In this document: positions 11,401 to 23,400 of the stretch, one piece after another
Layout: every line of letters begins with the position of its first letter
Position numbering within the stretch: the stretch's first letter is position 1
NCBI RefSeq assembly: GCF_027595985.1
Contig: NC_073304.1
Span: forward strand, 214,674,500-214,738,499
Direction of reading: 5' to 3'
From: Sorex araneus
Lineage: Eukaryota; Chordata; Mammalia; Eulipotyphla; Soricidae
Length of the DNA: 64,000 nt
The notes under the pieces: model-generated
What the model saw: only the letters and a program-made list of their open reading frames with translations
What the model was told of the DNA's origin: nothing
Databases searched by the model: none
Program-made: the position numbers and the translations under genes

Positions 11401-14400
11401 GTGTCCTTCCCTCACTCATTCTCTTCTCTGTTGCAATAAGTGGGGGATGTGCAAATGGACAAATGGGTGGATGATCAGGTTCACACATGTAATCTGCTAA
11501 AATGCTAATCAGGAGTGGCACACATTGGTCATTAATACTTGCTGGCAATTAAATAGCATTCAGGAGTGCAGGGCCTTATCAAACTTGGTCTCTATAGCCT
11601 TCCCACCAGCAGGCATGTCACTCCCCAAGAATGGAGAACTTCTGTGAACTTCCTCTTGGGTAATTCTCAGATCCCAGCTCTTTAAATATTCATTTGTTGC
11701 AGTGCTGGGGATTGAACTCAGGGCATCACACAAACAAGGCAAGAACTCTGCTGTCGCACCACACCCCAGTCTTTACCTGCGTTTTGTAACAGTATAACTA
11801 GGGACCATAAAATAAAGTCAGGAACTAAAACCTTCTTTTTGGGGATCCGGAGAGACACTACAGCGGGTAGGGTGTTTGCCTTGCACAAGCTCAAACCTAG
11901 GTTCAATTCCTGGCACTCCACGTAGTTCCCTGAGCATGGCCAGGAGTGATTCTGGGGCACAGAGTCAAGAGTAAGGCCTGAGCACAACTGAGTGTGATCC
12001 AAAAAACAACAAAAAGATTGTTGGTTTTTTCATATAGAGAGAAGAACTTTCCATTTTTTTATTCCCCTGTAATACCCAATATGGGACTCTGCCCCAAAGG
12101 TTCTCAAAGCTCAGTCTCCAAAGGGAACACCAAGTACCAATAGAAGATTCTTGACACATACCGTAGAGGCTCAGGGCAGGGACACTTTCCTTCCATCATG
12201 TCACAGACTGCCACTCTGATGGTCTCATGTCGAATACATTCATTGTAATTTTTGCTATCTCCTGGATGTCTCTCCTATAATGTGATAAGACATCAGAATA
12301 TCCAAGTGTAAATTTTAGGCAAAAAGTAGAAGATATTAAGGATTAGTATGAAGTATGTGACTCAAGCAATGAGCTAAGAAGATACCTTTTCCATTCCATG
12401 GTAAAGATCCACAAAGAGCAACTAAGTCCTTATGTTTGAGACCATTCACCACCTTCCCATACACTTCGATATCTCCTCTGCTCCAGATCATGGCACTGAT
12501 AAGCAGAAAACTAGATCCATGAAACTTTGCTAAGCCTGAAATGAAATGCTCTTAAGGAAATAACCAAATATAATATTGATGGAAGCACAGGTGCTGGGGA
12601 TGTGATTTAGTGGTAAAGCTCATGTTTCCTAGGTAAAAGAACTAGGGTTTGATTCCCCAATTCCCCCCTCACCTCCTTAAAAAAAGAATGCAGGGAAAAC
12701 GGGTATATATGACATTAAATATCTTGGTCTAGAAAACCATAGGCACCAGGATACAGCATGAGTAACTCTTCACATGTCTGCGGGGTTCTAGAATCACCAA
12801 ATCAACTATTAGAAATTTAACAAGAAGGATAACTGGGGAAAAAAGTACCCTCTAATTTTGGTCTAGAAAACTACTCTGAATCATAGTGTGGGCGGGGAAT
12901 TTAGAAAGGACTTTAAGTCTCCTAGCCTTTAACAAATTCCCCACTGGCTCGTCAATGCTCCTTCCTCTAACCAATTCAATTAGAGTGTTGGTTTCTGATA
13001 CAAATATTTGATGAGGGCTGAGGATGTTGTTCAGAAGGAATGTGTAGCATGTGTGACAAATTAAGTTCATCCCTAACTCTCCAAAATAGTTTTGTTTGGG
13101 GGTCATGCCTGGTTATAATCAGGGCTTACTCCTGGTTTTGTGCTAAGGGATCACTCATGGTGGGCTCAGGGGACCATATAAGGTGCTAGGGGTTAAATTC
13201 AGGGTAGCTGTATTCAAGGAAATCACCTTACCCACTGTACTCTCAGGCCCAAAAACAAATTTTTCTTTTTTTTTTTTGCTTGTTGGGTCACACCTGGCGA
13301 TGCACAGGCGTTACTCCTGGCTCTGCACTCAGGAATTACCCTAGTGGTGCTCAGGGGACCATATGGGATGCTGGGAATCGAACTAGGGTTGGCCGAATGT
13401 AAGGCAAACACCCTACCCGCTGTGCTATAGCTCCAGCCCCGAAAACAAACAATTTTAATAAACAAGAAAATGGTAACTATCTCTAGCCTGCTGCAATGAT
13501 TCCTGAACTATACTATAGTAAAATCACAGTGGTACTGCGGGATATTGGTTCATTTTGTTTTAGCGTTTGGGTTACACCCAGTAATGCTTAGGACTTACTC
13601 CTGGATCTGTGTTCACTCCTTGTGGGCTTAGGGAAACCACATGGGGTGCCAGGGATAGAACCCAGGTCAGTCAAGGCACGTGCCTACCTGCTGTATTACT
13701 CTTCTGGCCCTGGGATATTGTTTTCTTAAAAAGACCACACGGGGGGCTGGAGTGATAGCACAGCGGGTAGGGCATTTGCCTTGCATGCGGCCAACCCGGG
13801 TTCGATTCCCAGCATCCCATATGGTCCCCTGAGCATCGCCAGGAGAAATTCCTGAATGCAGAGCCAGGAATAACCTCTGTGCATTGCCGGGTATGACCCA
13901 AAAAGCAATAGATAAAAAAATAAATAAATAAAACATACCACCAGTGTAGTGAGAAAAAAAAAAAAGACCACACGGGGGCTGGAGAGACTGCACAGCGGGT
14001 AGGGTGTTTGCCTTGCACTCGGTCGACCCGGATTCGATTCCCAGCATCCCATATGGTCACCCAAGCACCGCCAGGAGTGATTCCTGAGAGCATGAGCCAG
14101 GAGTAACCCTGTGCATCGCTGGGTGTGACACCAAAAAAAAAAAAAAAAAAGGGGGGGCTGGAGTGATAGCATAGCGGGTAGGGCGTTTGCCTCGCACGCG
14201 GCCGACCCGGGTTCGATTCCCAGCATCCTATATGGTCCCCTGAGCACCGCCAGGAGTAATTCCTGAGTACAGAGTCAGGAGTGACCCCTGTGCATCGCCA
14301 GGTGTGACCCCAAAAAAAAAAAAAAGACCACAACTAGTGCTTAGAGGCCCACCAGAGCTATACCCAATAGTGCTAATGGAGGGGAATGCAGTGCCAGGGA

Positions 14401-17400
14401 CCAAACTCAGGGCCTCAAACACGCTAAATACTTTTTACTACTTGAACTATCTCCCTAGATCTCTATGAGTATTTTGTTCAATTTTTCTTCTACCCTCCCT
14501 GTGATAGTTTAAATGTCTGAGGAAATTATTCTGTCAAATGCCAAGTGAACACTAGTTTCAAACAACTGAGTTTTTTTTGGCCATACCTGGCGGTGCCTGG
14601 GATTACTCCCAGCTTGGTGTTTGGGCGTTGATCTCAGCGAACTGCTGGGAAGGGGATCATTGCTGCCGGGTAACTGAACCTGGGCCTCCTGCAGGCAAGG
14701 CATGAACACTAGTCCTCTGAGGTAGCTCTCTAGCCCTAGATAGATCAGTTTAAATATTACACTGCACCATTCTCCTCCTACATTTAAAATTTTTATTTTT
14801 GAGGACTGGGGGACATTGTTCAGTAGCAGAAGACATGCATAGCATGTGTAAGGATCTGAGTTCATCCTAGCACTCCAATGATGAAGACATTTGTCTTGTT
14901 TTGGCTGCATACCTGGCTGTGCTCAGGACTTACTTCTCGCAGGCTTGGAAGACCACCTGGAAGCCAGTAGGCTGTATAAAAGAACCCTCTGTACTGTCTC
15001 CCTGGCTCTAGCACCATTTCTTTTTTGATGACATTCTTATCTTTATGAAACTGTATTTTTCAGCCACTGTACTTTGATGAACAGCAAAACAGCACGTTAA
15101 ATAGTAAGGAACAGAAATAAGGGAACAGAGTAGGGTGCTTGCCTTGCACACAGCTGACCCTGGTTTGAAATTGCACATGTTTCTAAACACCACGAGGAGT
15201 GATCCCTGAGTACAGAGCTGGGATTAAGTCCCGAGTACCAACAAGTGGCCCCAAAATAAAAATCAAGGGCTGGAGCGATAGCACAGTGGGTAGGGTGTTT
15301 GCCTTTCATGCGGCCGACCTGGATTCGATTCCCAGCATCCCATATTGTCCCCGAGCACTGCCAAGAGTAATTCCTGAGTGCATGAGCCAGGAGTAACCCC
15401 TGTGCATCGCCAGGTGTGATCCAAAAAGCAAAAAATAAATAAAATAAAAATCAAGTCATTTACAGGGCTGCTTGAGCACTGCTCAAGAAGAAGCCTCCAG
15501 GCCATCACAAAAAATTTCTGTGGAGCCGGAGAGATAGTTAGTCCAGTGGGGAGGGCATTTGCCTCACACGTAGCCAACCCAGGTTCGATCCGGGCATCCC
15601 ATATGGTCCCCCAAGCACCACCAGGAGTAGAGCAGAGCCAGAAGTAACCCTTGAGCATCGCCGGGTATGACCCAAAAAGCGAATAAATAAATAAAAACAA
15701 ATAAATTTCTGATTCCTAGGTTTTTTTTCTTTTTGGGTCACACCTGGCGATGCACAGGCGTTACTCCTGGCTCATGCACTCAGGAATCACTCCTGGCGGT
15801 GCTGGGGAGACCATATGGGATGCTGGGGATCAAACCCAGGTCGGCCGCATGCAAGGCAAATGTCCTACCTGCTGTGCTATTGCTCCGGCTCCTTGATTCC
15901 TAGGTTTTATAAATAGTGGTGCCAAGGGCTGGAGTGATAGTATAGTGAGTAAGGTGTTGCTTTAGACATGGCTCACTGAGGTTTGATTCCTGACAGTGCG
16001 CATGGGTCCTGAGCCCCACTGGAAGTGACCGACCCCTGAGCACAAAGCCAGTAGTAAGCTCTGAGCATCACCAGTTGTGACCCCCAAAACCAACAACAAC
16101 AACAAATGTCCATGTCTAACACAAAGTGTACCCCTGGAAAATACATTTCTCTCTGCTCTGCTTTCTCTTCAGTCATCTGCACCATCACACTCTGGTATTA
16201 GCCTTTTAGTGCTATAGGCAGCAGTCCCATCTAGTATCAGAAGAATGTCTGGCTTGGCAGCAGTCACAACTAGGAAGTCAGGGCTGGAGCAATAGTACAA
16301 CAGGTAGAATGTTTGCCTTGGACATGGCCAATGCAGATTCTATCCCAGGTATCCCATACCGTCCTCCAAACCTGTCAAAAGTGAGTGAGCGCAGAGCCAG
16401 GAAAAACATCGAGAACCTTTAATGTGGCCCCCAAACCAAACCAAACCAAAACAAAAAACTAAAAAAATCCTTCAGGAAGGCACTGGAGAAAGGTGGCACA
16501 CACAAGAATGCACTGGCTCTAACAGCCCTTACCTAGCAGGCTCAGAATTCATTTCCAAATGCTAATGATACAAGTCAAATGGAAATAATTTGACAAGTCA
16601 GTTAACAGCATTGTTATGTTTTTTCTTAAAAAAAAAAAAAAAATCGGGGCTGGAGCAATAGCACAGTGGGTATAGCGTTTGCCTTGCACGTGGCCGACCC
16701 AGGTTCGATTCCCAGCATCCCATATGGTCCACTGAGCACCGCCGGGAGTAATTCCTGAGTGTAAAGCCAGGTGTAACCCCTGTGCATCGCCAGGTGTGAC
16801 CCAAAAAGCAAAATAATAATAATAATAATAAATAAATAAATTTTAAAAAAAAATCTTGGGGCTGGAGAGATATCCCAACAGATAAAAAGCAAAACAGGTA
16901 AGGGGTTTGCCTTGCATGTGGTTAAGCAGGTTTAATCCCTGATGCTGCATATGGACCTGCATGACCCAAGAATAATTCTTGAATTCTGAGCCAGAAGTAA
17001 GCCCTGAGTACCATCAAATGTGTTGCACAAACAAAACACAATAAAACACACAAAAACAAACAAAGCGTCTTTGACAACAACAACGAAAAACCATCTTTGG
17101 TTGGGGAGATGGCTCAAAGGACTAGAGTGTACGCACTGCTTGAGAGTCCTCGGTTTGATCCTTGCCACTGCAGAGCACCGCCAGGTATGCCCTCCTAATC
17201 CTTTTACCAAGGATCAAACTCAGGTCTCAGGTATGCAAGGCATAACCTTTATTTTTGGACCACAACCCCAGCCCCCTAAAATAACTCTTAAGAACTTATA
17301 AGACAAGACAGATGGAAAAGGCAAATAACAGACTGTTAAGCTTATCTCTTAAAATCCCATTTTCTGGAACCAGAGAGACAGTACAGTGGGTGGGACTTTT

Positions 17401-20400
17401 GCCTTGCCCATAGTCAACCCAGGGTCAAGCCTACCCAGGTTCAATCCCCAGCACCACATATGGACCCCTGAGTATGCCAGGTGTGATCCCTGAACAGAGC
17501 CAGGAGTAAACCCTGAGAACTGTCAGGAGTGGCCCCCAAACAAAACAATAACAAAACCAAAACTATCTTCCACACCCCAAAGCTGGTTCCCTGTGGCTTA
17601 CCTGCTCAAATCCAGGCTCATTGTGATACGGATTCTCAGTCATCAGGGACTGGATGGAGATGAGCACAGAAGAGATGCTCTGGGCTGGGCTCCAGGCAGG
17701 GCCAGTCCATGTACTGCAAAACACATCAAAGGGGAGAGAGGTGGGTGAGGTCGAGAGATGGGAAAGGAAGTCACAGAGAGAGCAGTGCACTAGAACCCTT
17801 GGGTCTGGCTGCCCCATCACAGGTGACTCAACATTTCTCTTTCACTATTAGTAATCTGGAATTTTCCAGCCTCTGTCTCACCCTCATTCATCAGAAAATC
17901 AGCTAACTGCCTAGCCTTCTTATCTATTATCTAGTAGACAAAAAAAAAAAAAAAAAGGAAGAAGAAGAAAAAGACAAAGATAGAGCAATCAACATCACTT
18001 TGAAGGGATTTTCTTCAAACAGAAATCTGAGAAGGTTCTAAGAACAAAAAATGTAAAAAACTAGGCCAAAAACAGCTCCAAAGGTAAGGTAAAAGTTAAT
18101 CTGTGTGGCCCTCAAGGAGTGTGCTTATTCACTCAGAGGTGGCGATGGAATCAGGGAGGTGAGAGAAGTTGAGCACAGTGGGGGTAAAGGCCATCTGGTT
18201 AGAGGCTATGGGTGGGGTTGATGATCAGGTGATATTCTGTATCACCCTGAAGAGTGTCAAATTCTTTGAAGACTAATGTACTCCATTCAAAGTATAGGAA
18301 AAGAGCAAGTGATACTTCTAGACTGAAAGATCTGGAAATAAACATTCTGAATAAGAGAAACATCAAAACTAATAGTCTTCTCATAAATCTGATTAAGTAC
18401 TGGGGAAATGGAGACAGCCTGGACATTAAAAGGTGAAGGGCTGGAACAATAGTACTGTGGGTAGAGTGCTTATCTTGCATGTAGCCAAGCTGGGCTTGAT
18501 CTCTGACCTCTATATTGTCCCCTGAGCACAGATCCAGGAGTAAGCTATAAGCACCACCAGGTGTGGCAGAAAAAAATTTAAAAAGTAAAATACAACAATT
18601 GATTCTACCTCAATTAAAGGAAGAAATGGCACTGAACTGGAAACTGAATACAACCTGAGCTGGGATGGCTACTTTTAGTGACATGGCCACTTGCTTCTGC
18701 TGGATTGGGGAAAGCTCAAATAAGTGATGCATAATGGCAACTTTATCAGCATTTGCTGTGGCTGTCTCTCTACTTACTCTCTGCTTTGCTATGTCAGTAA
18801 TTCTAGACCTTGCACTTTTTTGGTGGGGGTGCAGAGGTGGGGAGCACCTGGCTGTACTCAGGGCTTACTCTTGGTGGGATGGGGGACAACAGGAGATGCT
18901 GGGCACAGAACCTGGATCAGTCGTGTGCAAGACAAGCACCCTACCGGCAGTACTATCTCTCTGGTCTCCTAGACCTTGCACTTTTCTTAGTTTTGGGTCA
19001 TAACCAGGAATGCTCAGGATTCACTTGGGCTCTGTGCTCAGGGATTACCCCTGGTGGGGATCAGGAGGCCATATGGCTGTACTCAGGGCTTACTCTTGGT
19101 GGGATGGGGAACAATATGGGATGCTGGGTATAGAAACTGGATCAGTCACGTGCAAGACAAGCACCCTACCTGCTGTATTACTGCTCTAGCCCCAACCTTG
19201 CACTTTTAAGGTTTTTTAAGATTTCACGTTTTTAAGGGTTCCAGTCAACACAGAAAACTTTCTCAGCAAGCCAATGCAGTATTTATTCCCTAGGTAGGGA
19301 GGGAAGAAACGAGGTTGACAAAGCCAATGTAGTCAACCAAGAACACTGGGACTTTTCTATCTGATTCTTCTCAATTTTCAATTTCTGGAGCTTCTCCTTT
19401 TCAGCCAATACAGTTCTCCTTTACCCCACAATCTTACTTCCCAAACTTCTACTATGAGCTGATGTTTGCTCAAAATAGGTTTATTTTTATATTGGTGTTA
19501 GAGGAGAACCTAAGAGAGTCCTTTCATGAACAAGTTTCATACAGGAACAATTACATTCTTACCACTGTAGGCTACATATTATCCTACCAGCACAAACCAT
19601 TATATATGCTAATGAGAGGAAAGACTTCTTTAAGAATCACGTCTTCAAAGGAATTCCTCACTTACACACAATCACAACATACTCCTAGATGAAAACTAAA
19701 AATCCCTAAGCCTTGAGTTTGTTTCATCTGCCTTTATCCCACCCCTCCCCCAACCTACAAAAGTTGCAGGCCAGGCAAAAGTAAAACAGTATCACCACGT
19801 AGGCAACTTTCTCAACCTCAACCTGCACTTTACTGTCTTAGCAAAATTAAGACTACATACACTCTAAAGATCAATCCAAATTATGACAAGAGATATATGA
19901 TTCTGAAATTTTAATCCCCAAGGAGATAACTACATGAAACCAAAAATCTCTAGCACCCAAACAAAATGTACCTGATTCTTGAGTATTTTATTTCTTATGT
20001 GATTTCCAATATCAGCCATTTTTCATTCAGTTGTTCTAATATCATAATTATCACCATCACCACCACTCCAAAACACTCTTTGAGCCTCAGAAATAAGACA
20101 CCCCAAATCTTAAATGGCAAAGATCTACAGCCTTTCTCAATCTACGTGGGAAAGAATCAAGCTTGATGCTCTAATGAAGTGGTTCTCAAGCAGGCAACAG
20201 ACATTTTAGACACTTAAAAAGTGGATGGGATAGTCGGGCGGATACCGAAACACAAACACGACACGATGGGTGGATCCCCATCTCTCCTTGGTTTCTGATA
20301 CAGCAAGTGTAGGGTGGGGTCCCTGAAACCCCTGTTGCTCAGAGAGAACCACTTCATTAAGGCATTCATCATGCACAATGAATTAACATCTCTCTTTAGA

Positions 20401-23400
20401 ATATGAGTTGTGTACCACTAGAGTGGAGAACTGAGGAAATTAATTGTCACTCCAATCTTCTGTATTCTGTAGGTCAGATGAGAAATCCTGGTTGACAAAG
20501 GATGGCCTAGTGCAATTATTTGCTAATAACCAATTTGGCCACTTAGAAGTCTCCTCTTACCCTAGAATACTCAAGCAGACTTTCCCATTGCGGTAGAAGT
20601 TGGGGTTAAACCTCACTGTGTTATTGCCCGTTGTCATCAGTTTGACCCGAGGTGGGTGGATGGGATAGTCGGGCGGACACCGAAACACGAACAGGAAGAA
20701 ACCCCCTTCATAAGGAGTGTCAAATGGGCCTGTGATCAATGCATGAATCTGCAAAATAAAACCCCATCTCAAAATTGTGAGGTGATGTCCCATTCCCAAC
20801 CCCTCCTGGTTTCTATTTGCTACCCACACCAGAAGCAAAACCTTCACCTGGTAAACCATCATCCATATCCTCACCATGCAGAATGGAACAGCCTGTACTC
20901 ACTCATACTAGTATGTGCAGAATCTTAGGGAATCCCGTTACAGTGGAGTGGCATCTTACTCAAGTTACACTCTAAAGAGCCCAAAGTGAAGACTGGATCT
21001 AGTCAATACCTTGAATATTCCATAAAACTCACAAAAAGCATGTTTTTTGCTTGACTTTCCTTTATCAGGATTAGATGTACCAAATTAGTAGAAAAGGTAA
21101 TATGTAAAACATTATCCTAGCACATTTAAGTAAGCAGTACTTTACAGAGTACATATGCTTGAATTTGCTTAGCTTAGACTGCTTACGATGCAACTCCACC
21201 CTCCATGTGGCATGAAGGGAAGGTTAGATGAATGCAAAGAGGAAAAGGATTTCAGGCCACAACATCAGTGCCAATCACAGTGCAGAGCTGGGGGTTGTGA
21301 CGGAGCCCTAGGGGATCTGTTTCCTCTGCAGAGGATCAAACCTACTGTGGAGGGTTTGTGGAGTGGCTCAGGAAGCATCCAGCTGTGTCAAAGATATCAA
21401 GAAAAATGGGATAAACTCAGGGGCCACTCAAAGCCATTAGATGGACCCCACAGAACTTTACCCCACACTGCAGATTGATAACAACAACAAAAATTTCAGC
21501 AGTGGCAAATGTAACAGAAAACTAAGTTCTCTTCTTCTAGTCATATTACTACACAAAATCTCCCTTTCTGAAGGGAAAGGATAGGCTTATTATATTGTAC
21601 AAAAGCTCCTAGGCACTTAGGTTTGCTCAGAATTTGAAAAGGAAGAGGACAAAGAACTTGCAATCTAATGCAAGTCACTCTAGTCCCTTCCTTGCCCTGG
21701 TGACACCTGGGATCATCTTTTAGCTCTCAGTCACTTGGAATAGCAAGCTCAATGGAATCAATATGACATCAACTCTGGGGTCCCAGGGACTAGTATAGTA
21801 ACACTGGTACTTGAATGAGAATATGATGTCACAAGAAAAAAAAATTCCAATCATCTAAGGAAAAAAAAAATCAGTAATTTAACAGTAAAATGTATTTGAA
21901 TAAAGTAGTATTAACAACATAAAATCTGATTCTTTACTGGAAGAGACTTGAACCTGAATTTTCACTTAAACAACAGATACAGGAAACCTGATTTCTTCCC
22001 AACATTAGTCTAAGAGTGCATTTTCTTCTGAGGGCAGAGCACTTTATAGAAGCCGAAGTATAGTTATCTATGCCAAGGACTCAGGCATTACATACTAAAC
22101 TTTCTATGTGAACAGATGATAGAAATGGTCTTTGGGGTGAAAGGGATATTCAAAAGCAACCAGTAACAACAGTAGTCTAACCAAGTCTTTAACTCCAAAC
22201 ACTGTTCACCCAAGCTTGTCCCCATCCTCCTCTGCATCTGATTTACAGCAGCGTACTTAAAGGTGTGGAGGGACGGGAAAGGATTGGACAGACAATGGAT
22301 AAGATGACCACATAATTTATCATCCAAACTAGAGCACTTTTGAGAATGAGAGTGCTCTATAAAGAGTTGAACTGGACAACAGGAATAAACTGCTATTTTC
22401 CAAACCAATCAAGACTACTGGCAAATATCCTAATAAACAAACACCTGTTCAAGGCTCTGCTCCACTTCCCTATGCCACTTTGGGCAAGTCACTTACTCTC
22501 CTGGAATCTTGGTTTCTTTAACTATGTAAGAGATGAAAGTTGAAAAAAATCTCCTTTAGGCTCTTCAAAAAAAAAAAAAACCAAACTGGGGGGACGTGGA
22601 AAGGTTGGGGCCACGCCCAACAATGCTCAGGGGTTACTCCTAGCTCTGCACTCAGGAATCACTCCTGGTAGTACTGGAGGACCCTATGGGATGCTGGGGA
22701 TTGAACCCAGATTAGCTGCATGCAAGGCAAGCACCCTATACTGTTATTATCTCTCCACCCCAGGCTCTTTCAATTTTAAGGGGCCAATTTCCCAATAAAC
22801 CCCGACTCCCACCAAGTTACATACCTTAGTCATGTCAACAGTATCAGGAACAACGAACATTCCCGGAGGAGGCTCCTTATATATGGACATGATATCCCTG
22901 TTAACACCAAGAGGAGGTAGGGAAGGGAGTGAGGGAGAGGAGAAAAAAAGGGTATCCCTTGAGCAGGGCAGCTGTTACCACCTCAATGAGACCAGGGCTT
23001 GAGAAAGTCGTGCTTGGTACCACTAATGTTTATACTGTCTCAAAGGCTGAGAAATCTCAGCTGAGTACTTGTCAGGCAAGCAGAGAGCAAATTGTTATCA
23101 AAGGGTCATTGTTTCCTCAGGGGGAGGGCGGGAAGCTGGAGGGGGGGGAATCAGAGATCCCAATTTGCATCAGATGTCACTTTGTAAAGGTAACATCCCA
23201 TTTCCTCTCACAGGGCAATTCATTCATTTCCCACCTCTGAGACATGCAGGTACTATGGATAAATGCCTAATAAAGACGTTTTAGTAACTGTGAAGGCAAA
23301 AATCAACTCCACTAAAAATCAGTTCCATAAGCCACACAGAGGGGGCCATTGTTGCCAAAGGGATTAGAGGAAGCAAGTGAGCTACAACGGTCTTCCTGCC

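Larger units (their letters stand above)
10669..12161 (-). other. UBE2Z: UBE2Z intron 5, repeat content
   Basis: Two minus-strand SOR copies (10743-10924 and 10953-11120) and one plus-strand copy (11841-12016) are present. The part at 11125-11835 and the last 140 bases look unique. Confidence 0.8.
12275..17601 (-). other. UBE2Z: UBE2Z intron 4, repeat-rich
   Basis: The first 800 bases look mostly unique. SOR copies follow almost continuously from 13.1 to 17.5 kb: minus at 13088-13247 (old), 13259-13440, 13561-13709 (old), 14573-14739 (old), 14896-15012 (old), 15719-15891; plus at 13741-13932, 13974-14150, 14151-14325, 15119-15262 (old), 15267-15454, 15521-15708, 15926-16108, 16281-16457 (old), 16646-16852, 16858-17060 (old), 17097-17195 and 17367-17555. 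Confidence 0.75.
17714..20560 (-). other. UBE2Z: UBE2Z intron 3
   Basis: A poly-A/purine tract lies at 17940-17975. A plus-strand SOR lies at about 18438-18570 and two decayed minus-strand copies at about 18820-18968 and 18987-19192. The stretch 19200-20170 looks unique. The hAT/MER5-like relic with the exon-3 fragment follows at 20172-20359. Confidence 0.7.

Noticed and set aside
13671-14333. A 220-codon minus-strand ORF
   Set aside because: It consists of three antisense SOR copies in a row, which are open by nature.
13741-17555. Repeated units spaced along the intron, considered as an array such as a CRISPR
   Set aside because: The units are 170-bp SINEs on both strands with irregular spacing in a mammalian intron.
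20221-20258. A mutually exclusive alternative exon for UBE2Z exon 3
   Set aside because: Only 38 bases match, with no splice sites around them and no catalytic part, so it cannot replace the exon.
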